DNA of 64,000 nucleotides from NCBI GenBank assembly GCA_014651175.1, contig BMWJ01000007.1, positions 310,001 through 374,000 on the forward strand, written 5' to 3'. A model generated the notes under the pieces. The model saw only the letters and a list, made by a program, of their open reading frames with translations. It had not been told where the DNA came from and did no database searches. The translations under genes and the position numbers were made by a program. The stretch is from Streptomyces clavifer (GTDB taxonomy: Bacteria > Actinomycetota > Actinomycetes > Streptomycetales > Streptomycetaceae). This document shows, in pieces, positions 7,743-16,200 of this stretch (positions are counted from its first letter, which is position 1; every line of letters starts with the position of its first letter).

Positions 7743-8393
7743 GTGAGCCCACGACCCGTTGACCCGAATCTCCGTCCCCAACTCATCGACGCCGCGGCGA
7801 AGCTGCTCGGCGAGGAGGGGCCGGCCGCACTGTCCACCCGCAAGCTGGCAGCCATGGTGGGCACCTCGACCACGGCCGTCTACACGTACTTCGGCGGAAT
7901 GGACGACCTGGTGCGCGCGATGGTCCACGAGGGGTTCAGGCTGCTCGGCGACAGGATGGGGGCGGTCGAGGAGAGCGACGACCCGGTCGCCGACGTGCTC
8001 GCGCTCGGCTGGGCGTACCGGGACAACGCCCGGGAGCACTGGCACCTGTACAACGTGATGTTCGGCGGCTCGGGCCTCAGCGGTTTCTCCCTCACCGACG
8101 CCGACCGGCAGCACGGCCGCTACACCCTGGACATCCTCGTCGGAGCGGTCAAGCGCTGCGCCGCGACCGGCCGCTTCCGTCCCTTCGACCCCGAACTGGT
8201 CGCCCATCAGCTGTGGATCGCCCTGCACGGCCTGGTCACCCTGGACCTCGGCGGCTACCTGGTCGAGCCCAACACCGCGGACGTCTGCTTCGAGGCGCAG
8301 GTGAGCGGAATGATCCTGGGCGCGGGGGACGATCCGCAGCGGGCCCAGGAGTCCCTGGCCAGGGCCGCACAACGGCGGCTCCGGACCCAGTAG
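7743..8393 (+). CDS. TetR-family transcriptional regulator
   Basis: The 216-residue protein has the TetR HTH near the N-terminus: L-I-D-A-A-A-K-L-L, then L-S-T-R-K-L-A-A-M-V-G-T-S-T-T-A-V-Y-T-Y-F-G, followed by a WHG-type C-terminal ligand domain. The GTG start immediately follows the promoter-like CATACT. It is divergent from the carotenoid-oxygenase gene and probably represses it through the palindrome at 7688-7699. The ligand is unknown. Confidence 0.9.
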   Translation: MSPRPVDPNLRPQLIDAAAKLLGEEGPAALSTRKLAAMVGTSTTAVYTYFGGMDDLVRAMVHEGFRLLGDRMGAVEESDDPVADVLALGWAYRDNAREHWHLYNVMFGGSGLSGFSLTDADRQHGRYTLDILVGAVKRCAATGRFRPFDPELVAHQLWIALHGLVTLDLGGYLVEPNTADVCFEAQVSGMILGAGDDPQRAQESLARAAQRRLRTQ

Positions 8394-8410
8394 GGCCCGG
8401 AGCCGCCGTT
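8371..8410. terminator. Terminator overlapping the TetR stop
   Basis: A 14-bp perfect stem (8371-8384 with 8397-8410) with a 12-base loop contains the tetR stop codon in its loop and lies between convergent genes. Confidence 0.75.
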
Positions 8411-8440
8411 GGTGGTCACGCCGGGGTGGAGAGAAACCCG

Positions 8441-9409
8441 CTACGCATTCCAGGGAGCCGTCGGGAACCATATGTAGTCGAGCCTGCCCAGCATCCGGAT
8501 GTCCCAGTAGATGACCGTGAACGCGCCGGCCACCAGGAACGCGGACGCGGTCAGCGTCGCCACCCGGCCCGGCTTGGTGGCCAGCCAGCGCTGGACGGGC
8601 CGGCTGAGGGTGTAGGACAGGAGCAGGAAGAGCACCGCCATCACCACGAAGTTGCCGATGGACTGGAGCGAGAAGGCGACTGCTCCGTAGAGCGGGTTGT
8701 GTTCCTCGGCCGCCTGCCGGAACAGGTTACGGAACAGCGGGTAGGGGCGGCCGATCAGGAAGGCGCCGACCATGGCGCCGATCAACACCAGCGGAGCGTT
8801 CGGGTACCGGCGCGAGACTGCCGCCAGCGGGTCGCGGATCAGACCGGCCGCGGCCAGCCCGAGCGCCAGCATGAACAGGCCGAGCACCCCGTACACGATC
8901 ATGGCCTGGGCGATTCGGGGTGACATGCCGTGCGTCTGCGCCGTCGAGAACTGCGGCATGTGGGTGCCGATGAGACCGACCAGCACCCCGTAGGCGGCCG
9001 AGACCGGCAGCATGCCGGCAACCATCCAGCCCAGCGGCCGCAGTGCGTGTGCCAGCCGCTGACGGCGGGTCAGGCTGATCTGACCGACCAACGGTCCCAC
9101 CGCTCCGAACACGGCCACGTTGCAGGCCGTGAAGGAGCCTGCCAGCCCGGACACCAGGGCGAAGAGCACCCCGGAGGCGATGCCGGACAGCGGCGTGTCC
9201 TTGGCGTCATGACCGAGCAGTTGGCTGGCGGTGCGGAAGCCGATCTCGTCGTCCGCCAGCTTCGAGGACCATGCGTAGGCGATCAGCAAGCCGCCTAGCA
9301 GGCTGAGCACGAGGAGCAGGACCCGGCGGCGCGGGAACAGGCCGTTGACGAAGAGCGACGTGGCGTGCGGTGGGGCCGTCGGGGCCGGAGGGGAAGTGGT
9401 ATCGGTCAC
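8441..9409 (-). CDS. Polytopic membrane protein of unknown function (CcdA/DsbD-like pattern)
   Basis: The 322-residue protein has about seven or eight transmembrane helices. The GTG start at 9409 follows an AGGAG site. Helix two contains G-L-A-G-S-F-T-A-C-N-V-A-V-F-G-A-V-G-P-L, which recalls the CcdA/DsbD/TauE-type repeat where a conserved Cys-Pro or Cys-Asn sits at the start of a helix. Only one such Cys is present, so thiol-disulfide transport is not supported. It is divergent from unbL across 268 bases and so likely shares a promoter region with the enediyne genes. I do not recognise it as a named enediyne gene. Transport or resistance would fit a membrane protein at the edge of a cluster, but no function can be assigned. 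Confidence 0.75.
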   Translation of the reverse strand: MTDTTSPPAPTAPPHATSLFVNGLFPRRRVLLLVLSLLGGLLIAYAWSSKLADDEIGFRTASQLLGHDAKDTPLSGIASGVLFALVSGLAGSFTACNVAVFGAVGPLVGQISLTRRQRLAHALRPLGWMVAGMLPVSAAYGVLVGLIGTHMPQFSTAQTHGMSPRIAQAMIVYGVLGLFMLALGLAAAGLIRDPLAAVSRRYPNAPLVLIGAMVGAFLIGRPYPLFRNLFRQAAEEHNPLYGAVAFSLQSIGNFVVMAVLFLLLSYTLSRPVQRWLATKPGRVATLTASAFLVAGAFTVIYWDIRMLGRLDYIWFPTAPWNA

Positions 9410-9677
9410 GTGAGGTCTCCTCTGGGGTGGGGCGGTGCCGGAACCGGTGCACGAGGTCCGCGATCCCGGCCGCTCCCCTGCGGGACGGCCGCATGCGAGA
9501 CCTCGGATGTGGGGACGTGCGGGCGACGCGACTGATTGTCGGGACCCGACCCGTTCCGTGCCTACTCCTGAATTGCCCGGTACCGGCACGGCAGAAGTAG
9601 TACGGCGGGCCGCGGAACCGGAGCATGTAACCGGAGAGCTGCGGCCGTCCGGGCGCGCGGCGGGCTGGAGGGCAACG

Positions 9678-10661
9678 ATGAGCGCGAGCTGGCGAGCGGT
9701 CAGGCGCCGTCTGATGACACCGAGCCACAACGAGACCAAGCTGTCGACCCGGGGCTTCCACGAGAAGAGCCCCGAGGCGCGGGAGACGCTCGAAACGGTC
9801 GGGGCGACCTTCCTCGACGGGTACGCGTTCGCCGTCGAGGCACGCGACCAGGACGAGGCGCACCAGCGGCTGGAACGGATTCCGGTGCGGTTCCGCGGCT
9901 TCGCCTACGAGGGCGCGGCGATGGGACTGGCCATGCTGGACGGACTTCCGATACCCGGCAACGGCCGGATATCGGCCTTCCTGGCGGGCCACGGCGCCCC
10001 GCACGGCTACATGGTGCACGTCGGGGTCGGCTGGGCGATGGCCCGGCTGCCCCGCTTCCGGTGGGCGTCCATCGCACCCGCCGACCCACTGCTGCGATGG
10101 CTGGCCCTGGACGGATACGGGTTCCACCAGGCCTACTTCCGTACCCAGCGCTATGTGCGCGAGCAGTACCGGGACCCGTCCTTCCCGTGGCCCGGCGACG
10201 AGACTCGGCGGTACGCCGGGCACGCCGTCGACCAGGGCATCGGGCGGGCGCTCTGGTTCATCGGCGGCACCGACCCTGCCGTGGTCGCGGACCTGGTGGA
10301 CAGCTTCGCGGCGGACCGGCGGGCCGATCTCTACAGCGGGGTCGGCCTGGCCGCCTGCTACGCGGGCGGTGCCGGCGAGGCCGAGCTGCTGTACCTGCTC
10401 GAACGGGCCGGCCAGTACCGGCCGCAACTCGCCCAGGGCGTGGCCTTCGCCTCGACCACCCGGGTGGAGTCCGGGCTGCTGACACCGCACACCGAAATGG
10501 CCGCGCGACTGCTCTGCGGCATGAGCCCGCAGCAGGTCACCGAGGTCTGCTCGCGGGCCCGGCCCGAGCCCGTCGTGGACGGCCGGCTGACGGCGTACGA
10601 GGTATGGCGCCGGGAGATCGCCGAGCGCGTCTCCAGCGACGCCCCCGAGGCGCGGGCATGA
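9678..10661 (+). CDS. unbL: Enediyne core protein UnbL (DUF1702 family)
   Basis: The 327-residue soluble protein matches the UnbL family in length and pattern: an N-terminal R-G-F-H-E-K-S-P-E-A-R-E-x-L-E segment, then R-F-R-G-F-A-Y-E-G-A-A-M-G, a central D-G-Y-G-F-H-Q-A-Y-F segment and a late R-A-L-W-F-I-G-G. GGAG precedes ATG 9678. UnbL (the E3-type gene of enediyne loci) occurs with the PKSE, thioesterase, UnbU and UnbV in essentially all enediyne clusters; its biochemical role is not established. Here it is separated from the other core genes, on the opposite strand and coupled by ATGA to a P450. Family assignment is strong; function is unknown. Confidence 0.88.
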   Translation: MSASWRAVRRRLMTPSHNETKLSTRGFHEKSPEARETLETVGATFLDGYAFAVEARDQDEAHQRLERIPVRFRGFAYEGAAMGLAMLDGLPIPGNGRISAFLAGHGAPHGYMVHVGVGWAMARLPRFRWASIAPADPLLRWLALDGYGFHQAYFRTQRYVREQYRDPSFPWPGDETRRYAGHAVDQGIGRALWFIGGTDPAVVADLVDSFAADRRADLYSGVGLAACYAGGAGEAELLYLLERAGQYRPQLAQGVAFASTTRVESGLLTPHTEMAARLLCGMSPQQVTEVCSRARPEPVVDGRLTAYEVWRREIAERVSSDAPEARA

Positions 10662-12055
10662 CCGGCGTGGACTCGGTACCGGCCCCGGCCCCGCCGGGCG
10701 GCGGCCGGCCGCGTCGGCCACCGGGGCCGTCGCGGGCCGGCACCCCGGTGCTCCTGGCCCGGATGGCCTCCGACCGGCTGGCAGTGATGACCGAGGCGGC
10801 GGCCACCTACGGCGACGCGGTACGGCTGCCGCTCGGCCCCAAGACCCTGTACTTCTTCAACCACCCCGACCACATCCGCCGGGTACTGACCGACAACAGC
10901 GCCAACTACCACAAGGGCATCGGTCTGGTGCACGCCCGCCGCGCGCTCGGCGACGGCCTGCTGACCAGTGAGGGCCCCCTGTGGCGTGCCCAGCGCAAGG
11001 TGATCCAGCCGGCGTTCCAGCCGCGCCGGATCAACCGGCAGATCGGGGCCATCGGCGAGGAGGCGCTGCTGCTGGCCGACCGGCTGAGGCGGTCGGCGGG
11101 CGCGGGAGCGGTGGACATCCGGCAGGAGATGACCGGGCTCACCCTCGGGGTGCTCGGCCGCTCGCTGCTGGACGCGGACCTGGGCGCGTACGAGTCCATC
11201 GGCGAGGCCTTCGAAATCGTCCAGGACCAGGCCGTCTTCGAGATGATGAGCCTGAGTTCGGTGCCCACCTGGGTACCGCTGCCCCTGCAGCTGAGGTTCC
11301 GCAAGGCGCGGGCCGAACTGAACCGCATCGTGGCCGCGCTCGCCCAGGAGCGGGAACAGCACCCGGCTTCCGACGGCACTCGCGACGACGTGCTCTCGCG
11401 CCTCATCGACGCGACGGCCGACGAGCGGGATCCGGCGGTCCGGCAGAACCGGATGCGCGACGAGCTGATCACCCTGCTGCTCGCCGGGCACGACACCACC
11501 GCCAGCACCCTCAACTGGACGCTGTATCTGCTGGACCGGCACCCCGAAGCGGGCGACCGGGTACGCGCCGAGGTCGACGAGGTGCTGGGCGACCGGCTGC
11601 CGACCATCGAGGACTTCCACCGGCTCACGTACACGTCGATGGTGCTCCAGGAGGTGATGCGGCTGTACCCGGCGGTGTGGCTGCTGCCGCGCAGGGCGCT
11701 GGCGGCGGACGAGATCGGCGGCTACCGGGTTCCGGCCGGCGCCGATGTGGTGCTGTGCCCCTACACACTGCACCGGCACCCGGACTTCTGGGAGGACCCG
11801 GACCGGTTCGACCCGGAACGGTTCGCCAAGGGCCGCTCCGCGGACCGGCACCGGTACAGCTACGTACCGTTCGGTGCGGGACCGCGGGTCTGTGTCGGCA
11901 GCAGCCTGGGGATGATGGAGGCCACGGTGGTGCTCGCCGTCCTGCTGCGCCGGCTGCGGCTCTCGGTCCCCCCGGGCCACAAGGTGCGGGCCGAGCCGAT
12001 GCTGACCCTGCGGGTCAAGGGCGGCCTGCCGATGACCGTGGAGGCGCGGAACTGA
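10658..12055 (+). CDS. Cytochrome P450 (likely the E7-type enediyne oxygenase)
   Basis: The 465-residue protein has all P450 hallmarks: the I-helix oxygen-activation motif A-G-H-D-T-T, the ExxR motif (E-V-M-R), the P-x-R-F-D-P-E-R-F region, and the heme-binding loop F-G-A-G-P-R-V-C-V-G with the thiolate Cys. The ATG overlaps the unbL stop by four bases, so the two are co-translated. It is a soluble bacterial P450 of the CYP102/CYP4-like branch, judging from the long I-helix and the P-R-R after ExxR. In known nine-membered enediyne loci a P450 (E7) is part of the shared set. This one probably oxidises a PKSE-derived intermediate. Electron donors are not encoded next to it. Confidence 0.9.
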   Translation: MTGVDSVPAPAPPGGGRPRRPPGPSRAGTPVLLARMASDRLAVMTEAAATYGDAVRLPLGPKTLYFFNHPDHIRRVLTDNSANYHKGIGLVHARRALGDGLLTSEGPLWRAQRKVIQPAFQPRRINRQIGAIGEEALLLADRLRRSAGAGAVDIRQEMTGLTLGVLGRSLLDADLGAYESIGEAFEIVQDQAVFEMMSLSSVPTWVPLPLQLRFRKARAELNRIVAALAQEREQHPASDGTRDDVLSRLIDATADERDPAVRQNRMRDELITLLLAGHDTTASTLNWTLYLLDRHPEAGDRVRAEVDEVLGDRLPTIEDFHRLTYTSMVLQEVMRLYPAVWLLPRRALAADEIGGYRVPAGADVVLCPYTLHRHPDFWEDPDRFDPERFAKGRSADRHRYSYVPFGAGPRVCVGSSLGMMEATVVLAVLLRRLRLSVPPGHKVRAEPMLTLRVKGGLPMTVEARN

Positions 12056-12087
12056 CGGTGTGCCGGCGAGGACGGATCGGTCACGCC

Positions 12088-12126
12088 AACGGCCGCCCCG
12101 GGCAGCAGTAGCCCGGGGCGGCCGTT
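12088..12126 (+). terminator. Terminator of the unbL-P450 unit
   Basis: A perfect 16-bp stem (12088-12103 with 12111-12126) and 7-base loop lie 32 bases after the P450 stop. Confidence 0.9.
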
Positions 12127-12166
12127 CGCGTTCCGGAGTCCGCCGTGGGGTGCGGCGGGCAACACG

Positions 12167-12199
12167 GGAAGCCCGGCCGGGGCAGCCGGCCGGGCTTCC
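12167..12199 (-). terminator. Terminator of the minus-strand PKSE operon
   Basis: A perfect 14-bp stem (12167-12180 with 12186-12199), loop 5, lies just past the flavin reductase stop. With the hairpin at 12088 it insulates the two convergent enediyne transcripts. Confidence 0.88.
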
Positions 12200-12213
12200 T
12201 GGTCGAACCGGGC

Positions 12214-12792
12214 TCAGGCGGCGATGCGGCGGAAGGCCCCGCCCAGGAAGAGCAGCGGGTCCTCGCCCGACGCGTTGCCCGCGCCCAGTACCGAGCCCAC
12301 GAAGATGGTGTGGTCACCCCCGTCGTGGATGGCGCTGAGCCGGCACTCCAGCCATGCCTGGACGTGGCCCAGCACGGGGGCTCCGGTGTGCCGGCCGGGT
12401 TCGTGGTCGATGCCGGCGAACTCCGCCGCACCGCGCGGGCGTGAGTGGTCGGCGAAGTGGCGGGCCACCCATTCCTGGTCCCGGCTGAGCACCGAGACCG
12501 CGAAAGCCCGCTCGGCCAGCACGAGTTGGTGGATGGCCGCCGACTTCACGACGCACACCAGCACCTGGGCCGGTTCGAGGGAGACGGAGGTGAAGGAGTT
12601 GGCGGTCATGCCGCGCGGCGCGTCGCGTCCTGCGGTCAGTACGGTCACCCCGGTGGCGAAACGCCCCAGCACCCCGCGCAGTGCGCGACGGTCGTGGATG
12701 TCCGCCTCGGGCGCCTCCGCGGGAAGTGGCGGCAGGTCGAGCGGACCGGGCAGCGGAACAGAGGCGGATGGGACGATGGACATGTGGATCAC
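12214..12792 (-). CDS. Flavin reductase (HpaC-like; enediyne E6-type)
   Basis: The 192-residue protein matches the flavin-reductase-like split-barrel family: F-A-T-G-V-T-V-L-T near residue 45, then G-M-T-A-N-S-F-T-S-V-S-L-E-P-A-Q-V-L-V-C-V and a late R-L-S-A-I-H-D-G-G-D-H-T-I-F-V-G. These reductases supply FADH2 or FMNH2 to two-component monooxygenases. The GTG start at 12792 overlaps the thioesterase stop (GTGA); an internal ATG at 12783 is the alternative. A reductase of this kind (E6) occurs in nine-membered enediyne loci and partners a flavin monooxygenase elsewhere in the cluster. No such monooxygenase is visible within 10 kb, which is odd. Confidence 0.88.
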   Translation of the reverse strand: MIHMSIVPSASVPLPGPLDLPPLPAEAPEADIHDRRALRGVLGRFATGVTVLTAGRDAPRGMTANSFTSVSLEPAQVLVCVVKSAAIHQLVLAERAFAVSVLSRDQEWVARHFADHSRPRGAAEFAGIDHEPGRHTGAPVLGHVQAWLECRLSAIHDGGDHTIFVGSVLGAGNASGEDPLLFLGGAFRRIAA

Positions 12793-13265
12793 CCCGCAGT
12801 AGTGGTGGGCGTCCGGGAGGACGCCGTACCGGAGACGCTGTAAGGGACCAGGGCGAGCCTCAGCGGCTCGGGGACCCTGGTCGGGCGGGTGTCGGTGTTG
12901 GGGCCGCGCATGCAGGCGATCCTCTGCTGCCCGCGCGCGACCAGGGTTTCGCTTCCGTCAGGCCCGAGCCGCACGTAGTCGAAGGTGAAGGCGATCTGGG
13001 TCTGGGTGAGGTCCAGCAGCTGCATCCGGATGGACAGTTCGTCGAAGGCGGTGATCTCGGCGAAGAACTCGCAGTCCACCTTCAGGGTGAACAGCTTGAG
13101 GTCGGCCCGGATGTCGGCGAGCACGTCGGGAGCCCGGTCGCGCAGGAACATCTCCCGGCAGCGGCCCTGCCAGCGGAGGTAGTTGACGTAGTAGACGTTG
13201 CCGACGAGGTTGGTCTCCTCGAAGCCGACCAGGTGGCGGTACTCGTAGTGGGCCGGTTGCGTCAT
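12789..13265 (-). CDS. tebC: Enediyne hotdog-fold thioesterase (TEBC / E10)
   Basis: The 158-residue 4HBT-like protein has the family's signature near the N-terminus: F-E-E-T-N-L-V-G-N-V-Y-Y-V-N-Y-L-R-W, followed by Q-G-R-C-R-E. The next segment, D-C-E-F-F-A-E-I-T-A-F-D-E-L, is also typical. Enediyne thioesterases hydrolyse the polyene chain from the PKSE's ACP, which after decarboxylation yields heptaene-type products in vitro. The ATG overlaps the PKSE stop by four bases, so PKS and thioesterase are made in step. The C-terminus (residues ~140-158) is Ser/Thr-rich and probably disordered. Confidence 0.95.
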   Translation of the reverse strand: MTQPAHYEYRHLVGFEETNLVGNVYYVNYLRWQGRCREMFLRDRAPDVLADIRADLKLFTLKVDCEFFAEITAFDELSIRMQLLDLTQTQIAFTFDYVRLGPDGSETLVARGQQRIACMRGPNTDTRPTRVPEPLRLALVPYSVSGTASSRTPTTTAG

Positions 13266-16200
13266 CGGGTCCCCTCGGTCAGCACGGTGAACGACACGGG
13301 ATCGGCGACGCCCTCCAGGGCGGTCGCGAAGGACGTGATGCGGTGTGCGCCGCCGCGGAAGGCCACCCAGCCGGCCGGCAGCCCCGCGTCGCCGTCCAGG
13401 CTCAGCGCGGCCACCGCGTAGCCCGCCTTGCGCAGTGTCTCCACCGCGCCCCACACCCGGGTGGCGGCCAGGCTCAGCGCCTCGCCCCGCCCCTCGGCGA
13501 GCAGCCGTGCCAGCGCCAGGCCGTCGGCGCCGAGCAGCGCTGCCCACGCGTCGGCCGGCCGCTCGGCGGCCACCTCGACGTCGCAGGTGACGGCCTGGTC
13601 GGCGACCACGGCGAAGGTGACGCCCGCCGCGTGCGAGGAGGACACCCGTCGCATGTCGGCCAGTTCGGGCCGTCCGTCGGGCCGGTGGTGCACCTCGGTG
13701 GTACGCCCCAGCGCCCAGCTCACCGCCCGGGCGGTGCGCTGCCGGCGCTCGTCCACCGAGGACCCGTCCACCGAGCCTCCGGGCAGCACGACGCACCGCA
13801 GCGGGTGGCCGAGCGCCGCTTCGGCGCGCCGTTCCAGGAAGGGGCCGAGCAGGGCCGGCAGCCAGGGTCCGGCTCCGTCCTGCTTGCGCACCGCCCGCAG
13901 CAGCAGGCCCTCCCAGCGCTCGACCAGCCGGCCCTCCTCGTCGCGGACGTCCAGGTCGTAGAGGTAGCTGTCGCCGTCCCGGGACCGCTCGCGGGCGTCG
14001 AGGAACAGCAGTCGGCCGGTGTGCTGCGCCGGCCGGGCCGCGAGATGCAGCCGTGTCACGCTCACCGGCAGCAGCGTGGCGTCGGGCACGCACGCCTGGA
14101 TGGAGTGCATGAGCGCGTCACGGGTGCCCGGGTCGGCCAGTACCAGTTCGCCCGGGTGGTAGGCGGCGAACCAGTCGGCCCGGGGAGTGTCGTCGATCTC
14201 GGCCAGGCAGTGCTTGGCGGCCAGGTCCCGGTAGCCGAGCAGCCGCTGGAAGCGGTCGCCCTGGAAGAGCACCGGCCCGTACAGCTCATCGGGTGCCAGT
14301 GGCACCCGCGGCACCTGGTCGGTGACCGGCGCCGGATCACCGACCGGCTCCGGCACGCCGAAGCGCAGGGTGGCCCGGAAGTGGTCGGCCTGGAAGCCGG
14401 TCTCACTGCTGCGCACCACCGCCTCGACCGTGCCGGGTCCGGTGACCAGGGCGGCCACCCGCAGGGTCGTCGTGCCGTTCAGCGGGACCACGATGGGCCG
14501 CAGGAACCGCATGTCTTCCAGCACCGGCGTATCCCGGTGGCCGGTCAACGCGGTGGCCACCTGGGTCATGGCCTCCATGCCGAGGACCGCGGGGAAGAGC
14601 AGGTCGCCGTCCAGCAGGTGGTCGGCCAGGTAGAGATCGCTACCGGCGCCGAGTTCGGCGTCCGCGACCAGTTCGATGCCGGGGTAGTGGACCTGGACGC
14701 GTTCCAGGAACCGCAGCAGCGGCGGTTCGCGCTGCTCCAGGGTGAGCGTCGGCAGGCCGCCGGCCCGGCCCATCACCACCAGGGCCGGCGGGACACCGGT
14801 GTCGGCCAGCAGTCGGCCGAGCAGTTCCACGCCCTGGTCTGCGGGGATCGGTTCGATGCCTTCGCGGACCAGCCCCTCCAGGACGCCCAGCCGCTCCCCC
14901 ATGCCGGCACCGGACCAGACCGACCACTCCAGTGCCAGGCAGCGGCAGTCCGGGTAGTCCTGCTGGAACTTGACGGTCAGCTCGGTGAGCCAGTCGTTGG
15001 CGGTCGCGTAGTCCGCCTCGCCGCGCAGTCCCGCCCGGCCGATGATGCTGCCGAAGGTCACGAAGAGCCGCAGCGACGCCGGGTCGATCGCGGCCAGCAC
15101 GGCCTCCACACCGTCGATCTTGGTGGCCAGTGTGCGGCGGAACGAGTCCTCGTCCAGGTTGGCGAGTGCCTGCGGCTGGTTGCGGCCCGCACCGTGCAGC
15201 AGCCCGGTGACCGGGCCGAGCGCCTTGGTGATCTCGCCGACCGCGGCCTTGACCTGGTCGACGTCGGTGACGTCGGCCCGCGCGTAGTACACCCGGACAC
15301 CCGCCGCCTCCATCCGGGCCAGGTTGTCCGCGAGCTCGGCGTCCTCGGCGGGGTCGGAGCGGCCCATCAGCCCGATCGCCGCACCGCTCGGCCCGGCCAG
15401 CGAGATGGCGCACTCGGCGGTGATGCCCTTGCCGCCGCCGGTGATCAGCAGGACGTCGCCGTCGTCCAGCGCCTGGTGGGTGGAGCCCGTCGCGAGCTCC
15501 ACCGCCCGCAGCACCGGCTCCCGCCGCACGCCCTCGGAGTCGTAGTGCACCTCGCTGAATCCGGTGGTGGCCAGGACGTCCGCGGTGATCCGGACGCCGA
15601 TCCGTTGGGCGGCGTCGGCCGTCATGTCCCCGGGCAACGGCAGGGTGACGACGGTGACCGGGATGTCCGGTGCCTCCAGGTGCAGCGTCTTGGCCAGGCC
15701 CGCCGCTCCCCTGCGGTCGCCGACGGCGACCAGCCGGGTGCCGGCGGCACGCCGTTCCGGATCGAGTGCGGCTCGGGCGGCGTCGAGCATCAGCCCGACG
15801 TGCTCCTGACCGCAGTCGCGGGGCAGGGCGAGCAGGACGCCCGCGCCGGGCCCGGTCGCGCGCAGCTTCTCGGCCAGCGGGCCGGCCAGCGGGTGCCGGT
15901 CGGAGGCGAAGACCTCCCAGTCGCCACCGGGCCCGGCGGCGGGGCCGCCGGGCAGCTCGGCCGGTGTCAGATCGACCACGAACGGGCGTACCCAGCTCGC
16001 GACGCCGGGGGCGGCGGACGGCTGGTGGTCGTCGGGCGACTGCTCGGCCAGCTCGTCGAGGAGTTCGGCGAGTTGCCCCAGCGTGGAGGTGGCGAACGCG
16101 GTGGTGACCATGGGGGCGGAGATGCCCAGCTCCTGGGCGGCCTGGTTCATGATCTGGCCGACGGTGATGGAGCTGAGGTGCAGTTCGTCGAGCGGGTTGG

